A stretch of DNA of 32,427 nt from Acidobacteriota bacterium (GTDB taxonomy: Bacteria > Acidobacteriota > JAAYUB01), in assembly GCA_012517875.1 (NCBI GenBank), contig JAAYUB010000047.1, forward strand, positions 1 through 32,427, in the 5' to 3' direction. Of the stretch, positions 1 to 8,462 are shown piece by piece. The position numbers and the translations under genes are program-made. The stretch's first letter is position 1. The number at the start of each line of letters is the position of its first letter. The notes beneath the pieces were generated by a model. The model searched no databases. It had not been told where the DNA came from and saw nothing but the letters and a program-made list of their open reading frames with translations.

Positions 1-560
1 GGCCGCATCCAGATTGGTAGACAGGAGCAATATAGTCTGTGACTCCGGAAGCAATCACCACGTCCAGACAGAACGCGCCCCTCTCCAGGGGAAGGGTGTG
101 TTTTGTCTTGACGGGAGCGCTCTTCTCATAGATGAGGGTTGATGGGTGAGGATTGGAAACGAACCCCGAGCCCCGAGCCGCGAGCCAAGGTGCCAGAACC
201 CAGGTCCGAGTACGATTACGAATTACGAGCACGCCATCTGAATTCCGATGTCCGATTTACGAAGTCCGAATCATTCACCACGAAGGCACGAAGGACACAA
301 AGCATTTTGAGGGTTAGTGCTCGTAATCGAAATCGTGATCGGCGCGTCATCGACGGTGACGGGGTCGGATCAATCAGCCATCGCGCCACGATCCCGGCCC
401 TGGCGGGCCGGGCGCGTGCCGAACGCTCAACGATCAACCGTTTCCAACCTGCGAACTTGAGAACCTGTGAACTTGGGAACCTGGGAACCTGGGAACGTTC
501 CAACCTTCAAATTTTCAAACGGCTCGGTCACGATCACGATGACGATTACGAGCACGAAAT
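1..560. repeat. gene-free spacer with composite repeat block A
   Basis: I support no gene here. Bases 1-140 are ordinary-looking sequence. An open minus-strand frame runs off the left edge, but it has no start codon or ribosome binding site. From about 139 the spacer is built of short degenerate modules: runs of cgtaat/cgattacg-type 6-mers, a stretch resembling 'caccacgaaggcacgaag', a GC-rich core at 334-438, and gaacctgg-type 8-bp units at about 455-505. The same modules recur in the spacers near 8.2, 11.2-11.6 and 12.4-12.7 kb, in either orientation. Open frames across this block follow from the repeats, since both strands are open, and are not genes. Confidence 0.8.
334..438 (+). repeat. 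core repeat element, copy 1
   Basis: This segment of about 105 bp is found again at 11299-11406 and 12551-12658 in the opposite orientation with only scattered substitutions. It contains a hairpin with a CCGGCCC/GGGCCGG stem and a TGGC loop, and a second small hairpin with a CGTCA/TGACG stem. In copy 2 the loop of the large hairpin differs while at least six stem pairs are kept, so the fold rather than the exact sequence may be selected. It carries no coding signal and is not near an obvious transposase. Confidence 0.8.
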
Positions 561-1931
561 CTAAAGCCCGATGAAAAGCTCCAGCAGGGCCAGGTCCAGG
601 ACGTCCAGGAGACCATCAGCGTTCATGTCGCCGTTCCAGGAGGCCGGGATCTCCGTCTCGACCAGACTGTCGGCCAGCAGCCGGGCGAGAAGCTCGGCGT
701 CGATGGCGTCGACCGCCCCGTCCAGGTTCAGATCCCCGAGCAGCGGCGGGGCGGCATAGGCGATCCCGGTGAGGTAGCCGCCGGCGCCGAGGGTGTTTTG
801 GGGCTGCGTGCGGAGATTGGTCAGCACTCCCGTCGAGGGATTCACAGCGAAGGTGGTCACGTTCCGGTGGCCGGTGTTGGCGACGAACAGGTGGGTGCCC
901 GCCCGGCTGAGAGCCATCGCCGTGGACCCCATGCCGCCCGCCTGAAAGGGCGAGCCGGCCACGGCGGTCAGGAGCGTGCCGGCGCCGGCGCCGGTGATCC
1001 GGAACACCCCCACCCTGCTGTAGGTCCGGTCGACGACCATGTAATAGCCGGCTGGATGGCGGATGCCGAAGATCCCATCATCGAGTCCGGAGACGAAGGG
1101 GTTGCCGGAAACCGCCGTGGGGACGCCGGCCGCAAGGGTGTACGCCTCGCTCTGGCCGACGGTCTGGTTGTGATACGAATACATGAACAGCCGGCCCCGG
1201 CCGTCCGTCGCGTAAGCCAGCGGCCAATGGCCGTCGCTGGTGAAGGGGGAGCCGGGCAGAGGGTTGAGCGCCCCCGTGGTCGCGTTCACACCGAAGCCGG
1301 CGAAAAGCGTGGTGGCCCGGTTGCCGCCCGTGTAGACGGACGTCCCATCGCGGCTGAACGCCAGTGCGTACGGGAACACCCCGTTTCCCACGAAACAGGG
1401 GCTGTCGGCGGACAGCGCGGCGGTTGATGCGGTGATGACGAAGCTGGCCAGTTGGCCCGGCTCCACCGCTTGATCGAGTTGGTCCCGGGCGACCACCAAG
1501 GGCGAACCGGACGGATGCACGGCCACCGCGGCCCAGGCCCAGCGGTTCACCGGATCGGCCGGCCCGGGTGGCAGAGTCAGGGGGCTGAACGGCATAGGAG
1601 TGAGCGAGCCGTTGTCCAGGTTGACCGAGTAGGCACTCAGGGTGTTGGATCCCCCGTTGATGACGTACAGCCGCGCGTGGGCGGGATCGAAACACATCCG
1701 CTGGCACATCAGGTTCTGGGAACCGTTTCCTCCGGTGGTCATGGGAAAACCGGAGAGCAGCGTCAGCGTTCCGTCCGCCTCGTTCACGCCGTAGCCGTAT
1801 AGCTGGTTGGGGCCTCCGTTCACGTCATTGAGCACATAGAGGAAGCCGGCCTGGACGAATGAGGCGCCGGATGCGCTGACTAGCAGACCGCAGAACACCC
1901 ACAGCCACACGGTGTGTTTTGACTGAGTCAT
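561..1931 (-). CDS. secreted beta-propeller protein with dockerin-like C-terminus
   Basis: A 456-residue exported protein. The ATG at 1931 is chosen because it is preceded by GGGGAG at a spacing of 3-4 nt and begins a clear signal peptide (residues 1-28, hydrophobic core WLWVFCGLLVSA, cleavage near VQA). The body has at least five repeats of the type 'LYV-N-G-N-L-Y-V---TG-L-P---SPF', typical of YncE/lactonase-like seven-bladed propellers. The last 60 residues hold two calcium-loop motifs, GDLNLDGAVD and GDMNADGLLD, each followed by a short helix as in type I dockerins or EF-hand repeats. No scaffoldin or cohesin is visible, so the tail may simply be a calcium-binding or anchoring module. Family members bind ligands or act on lactones, but the role here is unknown. 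It is transcribed alone. Confidence 0.88.
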   Translation of the reverse strand: MTQSKHTVWLWVFCGLLVSASGASFVQAGFLYVLNDVNGGPNQLYGYGVNEADGTLTLLSGFPMTTGGNGSQNLMCQRMCFDPAHARLYVINGGSNTLSAYSVNLDNGSLTPMPFSPLTLPPGPADPVNRWAWAAVAVHPSGSPLVVARDQLDQAVEPGQLASFVITASTAALSADSPCFVGNGVFPYALAFSRDGTSVYTGGNRATTLFAGFGVNATTGALNPLPGSPFTSDGHWPLAYATDGRGRLFMYSYHNQTVGQSEAYTLAAGVPTAVSGNPFVSGLDDGIFGIRHPAGYYMVVDRTYSRVGVFRITGAGAGTLLTAVAGSPFQAGGMGSTAMALSRAGTHLFVANTGHRNVTTFAVNPSTGVLTNLRTQPQNTLGAGGYLTGIAYAAPPLLGDLNLDGAVDAIDAELLARLLADSLVETEIPASWNGDMNADGLLDVLDLALLELFIGL

Positions 1932-1968
1932 GATCTCCCCGTTGTAGCAGCCCGGATGTATGTCTACT

Positions 1969-1997
1969 ATCTTGCCGATCTGCGGGGATTTTGTCAA
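1969..1997 (-). promoter_or_regulatory. candidate sigma-70 promoter for the beta-propeller gene
   Basis: On the minus strand a perfect TTGACA (1997-1992) is followed after 17 bp by CAAGAT (1974-1969). The -35 is consensus and the -10 is weak, with three of six matches. The expected transcript would start about 30 nt before the ATG at 1931. Confidence 0.35.
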
Positions 1998-2149
1998 CAG
2001 GGTGACGCCACGCGGCCGGACTGTCCGGAGCTCGCCGGTCGAGCGTCGCCCCCCGAGCTCCGAAGTCTGCGGGACGGCTGATTCAGCGCGCAGGACCCGG
2101 AGGGCACGGAGGGATGCATCGGGTATTGACAATCGGCGAGTCGGAGAAT

Positions 2150-2490
2150 CGGGAGACGGGAGACGGGAGACGGAGCAACCATGAACGATCAGCCATCAAC
2201 CATTTCGAACTTGTGAACCTGCACACATCGAAACATCGCCCGATTTTGACACGATGATTCTCGAAGGCGGGCGCCCGGCCCGCAGGGCCGGACTGGATCT
2301 CCGGTTGGTGGGAGCCATCACCATCGTGCCTGGCGCCACGACCCCGGCCCGCCGGGCGCGTGACGAAAGGGGTGTCGGATCCGATCCCGTTGCTGACGCT
2401 AACGCGCATGATCATGATTACGAGCACGCAATCCGAATTCCGATGACCGCGAGCCTCGAGCCACGATCATGATCACGATCACGATCACGA
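2150..2490. repeat. diverged composite repeat block B
   Basis: This spacer lies between the beta-propeller gene and the phosphofructokinase gene. It contains three exact tandem copies of gggagac (2151-2171), a GC-rich stretch near 2330-2365 resembling part of the core element found at 334-438, and gatcac/gatcat 6-mer runs at 2404-2425 and 2464-2490. The rest of 1932-2578 shows only the two candidate promoters and no gene. Confidence 0.65.
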
Positions 2491-2521
2491 ACGGGCCCTG
2501 AGTCCCGGCGGGAGCGGCGTG

Positions 2522-2530
2522 TGGTAGAAT
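2522..2530 (+). promoter_or_regulatory. extended -10 promoter for the pfk operon
   Basis: TGGTAGAAT matches the extended -10 pattern TGnTAtAAT with one mismatch in the hexamer. No good -35 lies 16-18 bp upstream. It would give a leader of about 40 nt before the ATG at 2579. The subtilase gene at 20923 has the same arrangement. Confidence 0.45.
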
Positions 2531-2578
2531 GGTCGCAACGCGTTCGATGCTCACCAAGACTCGGGGCTGGAGGTGGCC

Positions 2579-3688
2579 ATGGCCGGAGCCGGGATCCGAA
2601 AGATCGCCATCAACACGGGCGGCGGCGACGCGCCCGGACTCAACGCGGTGATCCGCGCGGCGGTCATCGCCGCGCTCAACCGCGGCTGGGAGGTGTGGGG
2701 CATCCGCGACGGCTACCACGGCATCCTCAGTCCGGAAAAGTACCCGAACGGCGGCGTGATCCGGCTGACGGCCGACTCGGTGCGCGGGATCACCCACTTG
2801 GGCGGCACGATCCTGGGCACCACCAACTGGGGCAACCCCACCAAGTACCCGATGCCGGGCCCCGATGGCCAGCTCCGGGAGGTTGATCGCACCGGCGAGA
2901 TTGTCGACTACTTCGGCCGGGAGGGGATCGACGCCCTGGTGGCCATCGGCGGCGACGGTTCGCTGACCATCGCGATGGAGCTGGTCCGCAGGGGGCTCAA
3001 GGTCATCGGGGTGCCCAAGACCATCGACAACGACCTGGACAAGACGGTCATCACGTTCGGCTTCGACACCGCGGTGTCGTTCGCCACCCAGTGCATCGAC
3101 CGGCTCCATTCCACCGCCGAGGCACACCACCGCGTCATGGTGGTGGAGGTGATGGGCCGCTATGCCGGTTGGATCGCCCTGAACACGGGCATCTCCGGCA
3201 CCGCCAACGCCATCCTCATCCCGGAGATCCCGTACGATCTGGCCCAGGTGGCCGAGAAGATCCGCCAGCGCGAGGCCCGCGGCCGGCATTTCTCCATCGT
3301 CGTGGTGGCCGAGGGCGCCAAGCCGAAGGACGGCACGGTGACCGTGGTCTCCAAGGAGGTGGGCAGGCTGGAGCGTCTGGGCGGCGTGGGCGCCATCGTC
3401 ACCGATCAACTCCAGCAGCTCACCGGCAAGGAGTGCCGCCTGGTGGTGCTGGGCCACCTGCTGCGCGGCGGCAGCCCCACCACCTTCGACCGGCTGATCG
3501 CCCTGCGATTCGGCGCCGCGGCGATCCGGGGCCTGTCCGAAGGGCGGTGCGGCTGCATGGTGGCGCTGGACCCGCCCACGGTTCGCTACGTGCCCCTGGA
3601 GGCGGCCACCAGCCGGATGAAGTCGGTCCCCCTGGATTGCGATTCCATCCTCACCGCCCGCGAACTGGGCATCTGCTTCGGCGACTGA
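2579..3688 (+). CDS. pfkA: 6-phosphofructokinase, mixed ATP/PPi-type active site
   Basis: A 369-residue PfkA-family enzyme that phosphorylates fructose-6-phosphate to fructose-1,6-bisphosphate in the cytoplasm (glycolysis). The ATG at 2579 is preferred over the GTG at 2573, because GGAGG (2569-2573) is correctly spaced for the ATG and overlaps the GTG. Visible motifs are NTGGGDAPGLN (residues 12-22, nucleotide loop), GGDGS (124-128), PKTIDND (146-152, catalytic Asp) and MGRYAGW. The residue pair that separates donors is Gly in GGDG, as in ATP enzymes, combined with Lys in PKTIDND, as in PPi enzymes. In characterised families this Gly/Lys pair occurs in ATP-using enzymes of the PPi-related lineage, so ATP is the more likely donor, but the choice is not certain. 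It is the first gene of an operon with the permease at 3720. Confidence 0.95.
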   Translation: MAGAGIRKIAINTGGGDAPGLNAVIRAAVIAALNRGWEVWGIRDGYHGILSPEKYPNGGVIRLTADSVRGITHLGGTILGTTNWGNPTKYPMPGPDGQLREVDRTGEIVDYFGREGIDALVAIGGDGSLTIAMELVRRGLKVIGVPKTIDNDLDKTVITFGFDTAVSFATQCIDRLHSTAEAHHRVMVVEVMGRYAGWIALNTGISGTANAILIPEIPYDLAQVAEKIRQREARGRHFSIVVVAEGAKPKDGTVTVVSKEVGRLERLGGVGAIVTDQLQQLTGKECRLVVLGHLLRGGSPTTFDRLIALRFGAAAIRGLSEGRCGCMVALDPPTVRYVPLEAATSRMKSVPLDCDSILTARELGICFGD

Positions 3689-3719
3689 GCGCGGGCCGGA
3701 GTCCGGCACAGGAGGGCCG

Positions 3720-5489
3720 ATGCTGCTGCTGTTCCTCATCGTCACGGGCGCCGTGGTCCTCTTCTTCACCGAAGCGCTGCCCGTTGAGCTGACCGCCCTG
3801 CTGGTGCTGGCGGCGTTGCTGGTGACGGGGGCGGTGACGCCTGAGGAGGGGCTGACCGGCTTTTCCAACCCGGCGACGGTCACCGTCACGGGGTTGCTGG
3901 TGATGAGCGCGGCCATCGAGAAGACGGGCGCCCTTCAGATCGTCGCCCGGCGCATCCTGAAGCTGTCCCGCCACGCGCCGGGCCGGGTGATGGCCATGCT
4001 GACCGGGGCGACGGGTGCGCTGTCCATGTTCCTGAACAACACCCCCGTGGTGGCCATGCAGCTCCCCATCGCCATCTCGCTGGCGGAGAAATCGCGGCTG
4101 GCGCTCTCCCGGCTGCTCATGCCCATCTCGTTCGCCGCCATTCTCGGCGGCACCTGCACCATGATCGGCACGTCCACCAACGTGCTGGTCGGCGCCCTCG
4201 CCGCCGAGCGGGGCTGGCGCATCGGCCTGTTTGACATCACCGGCATCGGCCTGGCGTACTTCGCCGTGGGCATGGCGTACATGGCCGTGGTGGGCGTCCG
4301 GCTGATCCCCGACCGGGACCGGCCGCAGGAGCTGTCCGAAAAATACTGCCTGCGGGAGTACATCGCCGAGGTGGAGGTGCTGCCCGGCTCGGCGTTGGTG
4401 GGCCAGCCGGCCGGTCCGCGCCTGACGCTCGACGGCGGGGAGCCGGTGGGCGTCGGCATCCTGGCGGTGGTGCGCGGCGAGCACAAATACCCGCCCGGAG
4501 AGGCACCCGCGCTCACCGCCGGCGACCTGCTCATCGTCAACGGCGCGGTGGACCGGCTGCTCCGGCTGCGCGAGCTGCCCGGCCTGCGCATCCGCCACGA
4601 CTTCCACCTGGATGACCGGGCCCTGCAGTCGGGGCAGATCGTGCTCGCCGAGGGGATCCTGGCGCCGGCGTCGCGGCTGGTCGGCGCCACCCTGAAGGAG
4701 GCGGATTTCCGCCGCACCTACGGCGTCGTGGCGCTGGCGGTGCGGCGGCACGGCAAAATCCTGCGGGAGAAGGTTGGGCGGGTTCGGCTGAGTTTCGGCG
4801 ACACGCTGCTCCTCCAGGGCGACCGCCAGCGGATGGATCAGCTGGGCAGCGTCGCCGACTTCCTCATGCTGGAACGGATCAAGCTGCCCCAGCCGCGCCG
4901 GGACAAGATCCCCCTGGCCGTGGGCATCTTCCTGACATGCCTGGTGCTGATGGGCGCCGGCGTGCTGCCCCTGACCACCGCCGTGATCGTGGGCGCCCTG
5001 CTCATGCTGCTGACGCGGTGCCTCCGGCTCCAGGAGCTCTACAACGTGCTCCCCTTCAAGATCATCCTGCTGCTGGGCTGCCTCATCCCGCTGGAGCGGG
5101 CCATGGAGCGCAGCGGGGCGGCCGACGGCATCGCCCACGCCCTGCTCCGCGTGGCAGGCGACGGGCGGCCGCTCCTGGTTCTGGCGCTCCTGGCCGTGGT
5201 CACGCTGGTGCTGACCGAGATCATGTCCAACACGGCCTCGGCCGTCCTGATGGCCCCCGTCGCCTTCGCCCTGGCCGCCCAACTGGGCGTCTCGCCCAAG
5301 CCGCTCGTGCTGGCAGTGATGTTCTCGGCATCGTTCTCGTTCCTGACGCCGGTGGGCTACCAGACCAACACCATGATCTACGACGTGGGCGGTTACCGCT
5401 TCACCGACTTTGCCCGGGTGGGTGCGCCGCTCACCGCGCTGCTGCTGAGCGTGTCGGTGGCGCTGATACCGTTGTTCTGGCCATTCTGA
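3720..5489 (+). CDS. SLC13/DASS-type anion permease with central TrkA-C domains
   Basis: A 589-residue inner-membrane protein. The start is set by GGAGG at 3711-3715. Residues 1-200 and 400-589 are strongly hydrophobic, with several transmembrane helices in each half. The signature FLNNTPVV near residue 105 and TMIGTSTNVLVG near 145 are the sodium/anion-binding SNT-like hairpins of the divalent anion:sodium symporter (CitM/ArsB superfamily) fold. A second matching hairpin, EIMSNTASAV, and the late VGYQTNTMIY lie in the C-terminal half. The soluble middle part (about 205-385) looks like two RCK_C/TrkA-C regulatory domains, the usual layout of bacterial SLC13 permeases annotated for sulfate, dicarboxylate or citrate. 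The substrate cannot be read from the sequence. It lies 31 bp downstream of pfkA and 11 bp upstream of the DUF2270 gene, so all three are probably cotranscribed. Confidence 0.9.
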   Translation: MLLLFLIVTGAVVLFFTEALPVELTALLVLAALLVTGAVTPEEGLTGFSNPATVTVTGLLVMSAAIEKTGALQIVARRILKLSRHAPGRVMAMLTGATGALSMFLNNTPVVAMQLPIAISLAEKSRLALSRLLMPISFAAILGGTCTMIGTSTNVLVGALAAERGWRIGLFDITGIGLAYFAVGMAYMAVVGVRLIPDRDRPQELSEKYCLREYIAEVEVLPGSALVGQPAGPRLTLDGGEPVGVGILAVVRGEHKYPPGEAPALTAGDLLIVNGAVDRLLRLRELPGLRIRHDFHLDDRALQSGQIVLAEGILAPASRLVGATLKEADFRRTYGVVALAVRRHGKILREKVGRVRLSFGDTLLLQGDRQRMDQLGSVADFLMLERIKLPQPRRDKIPLAVGIFLTCLVLMGAGVLPLTTAVIVGALLMLLTRCLRLQELYNVLPFKIILLLGCLIPLERAMERSGAADGIAHALLRVAGDGRPLLVLALLAVVTLVLTEIMSNTASAVLMAPVAFALAAQLGVSPKPLVLAVMFSASFSFLTPVGYQTNTMIYDVGGYRFTDFARVGAPLTALLLSVSVALIPLFWPF

Positions 5490-5500
5490 CAGGAGGCATC

Positions 5501-6235
5501 ATGACGAACGATGCGCGCGCCGACAGCAACTTCCCCAATTTCGAGAACCAACCGCTCACCCGGGGGGAGTACATCCAATCGGTGATTCACCTGTACCGCG
5601 GCGAGATGCAGCGGGCGGTCACCTGGCGCTCGCGGCTGGACACCACCACCAACTGGGCCATCGTGGTCACCGTCACTGCGCTGAGCTATGCGTTCGGAGC
5701 TGTGGAGCACCCGCACATCATCATCATCCTGGCCAACGTCATCATCCTGACGCTGCTCTGGGTGGAGGCGCGGCGCTACCGCTACTACGACGTCTGGCGG
5801 ACGCGCCTGCGCAAGATCGAGGAGAACTTCTTCGCCCCGCTCCTGCGGCGCGACCTCCAGAGCCCCGACGCGCGCTGGGGCAGCATCGTCGCCGAAGACT
5901 TCCTGCACCCCCGCTTCAAGATCGCCTTCATCCACGCCCTGAAGGCGCGGCTCATGCGCAACTACGCCACCCTGTTCCTGATCACGCTGGCGGCCTGGCT
6001 GGTAAAGATCAGCGTCTGGTCGCCGCGGGGCCACCTGGAGGAGGGGCTGGCGTTTTCCTGGGCGCGGTTCTACGGGGCCATGGGCTTCTCGACCCTGTCG
6101 CCGGCCGTTGTCCTGGCCGTCCAGGCCGCCTTCTACGGGTTTCTGGCGGTGGTGATGCTCTTCGTCCGGGTGCCGTACGGCTACAGCGGGGAGATCCACG
6201 AGATCACCCCGGACCGCGAGTTCTGGGACCGCTGA
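5501..6235 (+). CDS. DUF2270 family integral membrane protein
   Basis: A 244-residue protein. ATG 5501 follows AGGAGG with a 4-nt gap, and the gene begins 11 bp after the permease stop. Residues 20-60 are polar with many Arg, then come two close hydrophobic helices (about 50-88), a cytoplasmic-looking central part with RRYRYYDVWRTRLRKIEENFFAP, and two further helices (about 155-175 and 200-225). This matches the DUF2270 family of predicted membrane proteins, whose biochemical function is unknown. The third place in an operon with phosphofructokinase and an anion permease suggests an accessory role in transport, but that is only inference. Its stop codon lies inside a perfect inverted repeat shared with the convergent gene. 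Confidence 0.85.
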   Translation: MTNDARADSNFPNFENQPLTRGEYIQSVIHLYRGEMQRAVTWRSRLDTTTNWAIVVTVTALSYAFGAVEHPHIIIILANVIILTLLWVEARRYRYYDVWRTRLRKIEENFFAPLLRRDLQSPDARWGSIVAEDFLHPRFKIAFIHALKARLMRNYATLFLITLAAWLVKISVWSPRGHLEEGLAFSWARFYGAMGFSTLSPAVVLAVQAAFYGFLAVVMLFVRVPYGYSGEIHEITPDREFWDR

Positions 6236-6259
6236 CGGCGGCCGCCGGCCGCCGTCAGC
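6231..6259. terminator. perfect 13-bp inverted repeat over two convergent stop codons
   Basis: GCTGACGGCGGCC and its exact reverse complement are separated by a 3-nt loop (GCC). The TGA of the DUF2270 gene (6233-6235) and the TGA of the opposite gene (6255-6257) both lie inside the stem, at symmetric positions. The hairpin would be very stable in either transcript. There is no T-run on either side, so it is not a classic intrinsic terminator. It could protect or define both 3' ends. Confidence 0.65.
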
Positions 6260-8063
6260 CGATGTGGGCGGTGGGCTCCACGATTTCCAGCCAGGAGAAC
6301 CAGAGCGGGTGCCGCCGCTTGTACCAGCGGAGCACCTCCAGCAGCTTCGCCTGCTTCGCCTCGGGGATGGCCTCGGGCAAGATCCGGTCGAAGTAGATCC
6401 GGATGTGTTCGTCGCCGCAGAACTCGAGGGCCTCGGTGCAGAGCGTCTGCAGTTCGTTGCGGATCCGGCCCGAATCCGAGATCTTGACGGGGCGGGTCTC
6501 GTAGTCCTCGCCGGCCAAAAAGCGGTTGAGCAGCGGGTTGAACACCAGCCGGCTCTGGTTCGGCGTCTCCATCATGCGCAGGGTGAAGGTGATCAGCTTG
6601 TCCCCGCGCGGGGCGGCCAGCCGGACGGTGGACCGGAACACGTTGGTTTCGATCTGCTTCACGCCCGGTGCCCCGGAGTACGGGTCCGCCTGCATGTAGC
6701 CGCAGACGGCCAGCACGTCCCATTCCTTCTCAGGGAAGAAGTCGTCCACGTGGATCAGCGGCTTGTGCACCGGGATGCCGGCGTCGATCCCCTCGTGGAT
6801 GAGGCGGCGGAACTCCTGCACCGTGGCGGCGTCGGCGGAGCGGCCGATGATCGCCTCCAGACGGGCCTTGAAGTCGTCGGCGTCGGGGTTGAGGCTCATC
6901 ACGTCCTGCTCGCGCTGGTACGGCAGGTCGAAGCGCGAGGTGAAGGGGACCAGCGAGGCCTCGAGGTTCAGCATGGGGGCCAGGCTGGCCGCCTGGATGG
7001 CCTCGGCCGACGCAGCGTAACCGTCCACGAGGAACAGGTGGAGGTCGCCGCCGGCGTCGCGCCAGGTGCCCACGCGATAGGTGGGGGCGTAGGTGCCCGA
7101 CTCGGTGAACGCCTCCAGCCCGGAGGGAAGGACGAACCCGTCGTCGATGATGTGCACGCCCTGGGCCGCCCACTGCCGCCACAGCTCGCCGATGCGGGGC
7201 TCGCGGCTCTTACCGCGAAGGGTCCAGACGTGAATGTGATCCCGCTTGATGCCGGGGTAGCATTGCTCGATGGCCCGGACCACCAGCGCCCGGTCGGTGC
7301 GGAAGGTGATGAGCAGGGACTCGAGGGCCGCCCGCGCCACGATCTCGCGCGGCAGGAACAGGTTGCCCACGTAGCCCTCGTACGGCCGCGAGACACGCAG
7401 CGGCTGGTTGAACAGGTGCAGTACGGTGAGCGCCCCGTTGGGACTCCCCTTGGCGAAGCGGGAGGTGTTCTCGAGGGTGTCGATGGCCGCCCCCCAGACC
7501 GTGATCCCGCGCGCTTTGATCTCGCCGTAGAAATCCTCCCAGCGGTAGGACGGGTCGTTGAGCATGCGCACCACCCGCTGGTCCAGCCAGCGCGCCACTT
7601 CGGGGCGCGCGTACACCCGGCCGAAGCCGAGCTGCGGGTTGGAGCCCATCTCGGGGGTCTCGCCGGCCTTGGGCATGAGCCCCTCGCCCATGCAGACCAT
7701 GATGGCGTGGTTTTCGGGGAGCTGGCGGGTCAGGTACCAGAGGCTCTCGCTCAGCGCGTAGGCCGAGATCGCGTCGGCATCCTTCTTGACCTGGTTGAGG
7801 CCGGCCTTGTCGAGCTTGGCACCCTCGCCGAAGCGCCCGAAAAGCAGGGTGCCCAAGGCCGTCACCGCAGCGCCCATGGCGAAGAGCCGCTCCATGCGGC
7901 CGTCGAGGAAGGAAATCTCCCGGGTGAATTCCTTGGCCGGCTCGCCGCTGAGCCACCGGACCTCCACGTCGTCCAGCCAGAGATGGAACCGGCCCAGGAT
8001 GGGCCGGGTGTCGAATGCCCATTGGGCAATGAGATCTTGCTGGTCCTGCATCATTTCGTTCAT
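6255..8063 (-). CDS. conserved-looking protein of unknown function, 602 residues
   Basis: I do not recognise this protein. The ATG at 8063 has CAGGAG about 8 nt upstream. The sequence is soluble, rich in charged and aromatic residues, and has no signal peptide. The only mildly hydrophobic stretch is near residues 60-77 (FAMGAAVTALGTLLFGRFG). Codon use is strongly GC-ending throughout and the protein has well-mixed composition, so it is a genuine gene. Notable stretches are HAIMVCMGEGLMP, RDHIHVWTLRGKSREPRIGELW, GVHIIDDGFVLPSGLEAF and IHVDDFFPEKEWDVLAVCGYM. The C-terminal part (about 470-600) may form a separate alpha/beta domain. No nucleotide-binding or metal motif stands out. It is transcribed alone, convergent with the pfkA operon. 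Confidence 0.85.
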   Translation of the reverse strand: MNEMMQDQQDLIAQWAFDTRPILGRFHLWLDDVEVRWLSGEPAKEFTREISFLDGRMERLFAMGAAVTALGTLLFGRFGEGAKLDKAGLNQVKKDADAISAYALSESLWYLTRQLPENHAIMVCMGEGLMPKAGETPEMGSNPQLGFGRVYARPEVARWLDQRVVRMLNDPSYRWEDFYGEIKARGITVWGAAIDTLENTSRFAKGSPNGALTVLHLFNQPLRVSRPYEGYVGNLFLPREIVARAALESLLITFRTDRALVVRAIEQCYPGIKRDHIHVWTLRGKSREPRIGELWRQWAAQGVHIIDDGFVLPSGLEAFTESGTYAPTYRVGTWRDAGGDLHLFLVDGYAASAEAIQAASLAPMLNLEASLVPFTSRFDLPYQREQDVMSLNPDADDFKARLEAIIGRSADAATVQEFRRLIHEGIDAGIPVHKPLIHVDDFFPEKEWDVLAVCGYMQADPYSGAPGVKQIETNVFRSTVRLAAPRGDKLITFTLRMMETPNQSRLVFNPLLNRFLAGEDYETRPVKISDSGRIRNELQTLCTEALEFCGDEHIRIYFDRILPEAIPEAKQAKLLEVLRWYKRRHPLWFSWLEIVEPTAHIG

Positions 8064-8127
8064 GCGTCGGACTCCTGAAAAATGATGGTAGCCATGATGT
8101 TCATTATGTTGACGTTGGACAATACCA

Positions 8128-8156
8128 GTCTACGGCTTTCAGGCCGTTATTGCAAG
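8128..8156 (-). promoter_or_regulatory. candidate promoter for the 602-residue unknown gene
   Basis: On the minus strand TTGCAA (8156-8151), a 17-bp spacer and TAGACT (8133-8128) each match four of six consensus bases. The spacing is ideal and the start codon lies about 65 nt downstream. Confidence 0.3.
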
Positions 8157-8159
8157 ACC

Positions 8160-8425
8160 GATTCGCTTTGAGAGCCGGGAGCGGACATCGGACTTCGGAC
8201 ATCGGATATCGTGCTCGTCAGTCGTGATCGTGATCGTAATCGTGTTCGTAATCGGACTTGGGGCCTGGGTTCTGGGACCTTGGCTCGGGGCTCGGGGCTC
8301 CCGGTTCGGGTCTCGGGATCCGGGTTTCGTTGCCAACCCTCATTCATCAATCCTCAACTGTCCCCAACCTGCGAACTTGAGAACCTGTGAACCTGCGAAC
8401 GTTCTCAATTCACCCATTCACCCAT
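8160..8425. repeat. composite repeat block C
   Basis: It contains cgtgatcgtaatcg-type 6-mers, tctgggacctgggttc-type units, ggctcgggg runs, gaacctgtgaacctgcg units, and two copies of attcaccc at the right end. Read on the minus strand, 8345 down to about 8180 closely parallels the left half of block A (about 150-300) module by module, but the GC-rich core at 334-438 is absent. The spacer 8064-8561 holds no gene besides this block and two promoter candidates. Confidence 0.7.
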
Positions 8426-8462
8426 TGCTCCCTCTACCATTTGGTTGCGGCCGACATTCCCA

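Noticed and set aside
1-140. Open minus-strand frame running off the left edge (reads ERGAFCLDVVIASGVTDYIAP)
   Set aside because: It has no start codon or ribosome site, it merges into the repeat block, and the plus strand is equally open.
139-564. Open frame of 141 codons through repeat block A
   Set aside because: It is composed of the micro-tandem repeats, it is open on the other strand too, and there is no ribosome binding site.
1932-2132. N-terminal extension of the beta-propeller protein to 2132
   Set aside because: The ATG at 1931 has a ribosome site and begins a signal peptide, and the extension would include the candidate promoter.
2126-2154. TTGACA at 2126 as a promoter towards pfkA
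   Set aside because: There is no -10 at a suitable spacing, and the downstream bases are the gggagac tandem.
3651-5282. Long minus-strand open frame opposite the permease gene
   Set aside because: It is an antisense shadow rich in His, Gln and Arg, caused by the GC-biased codons of the real plus-strand gene.
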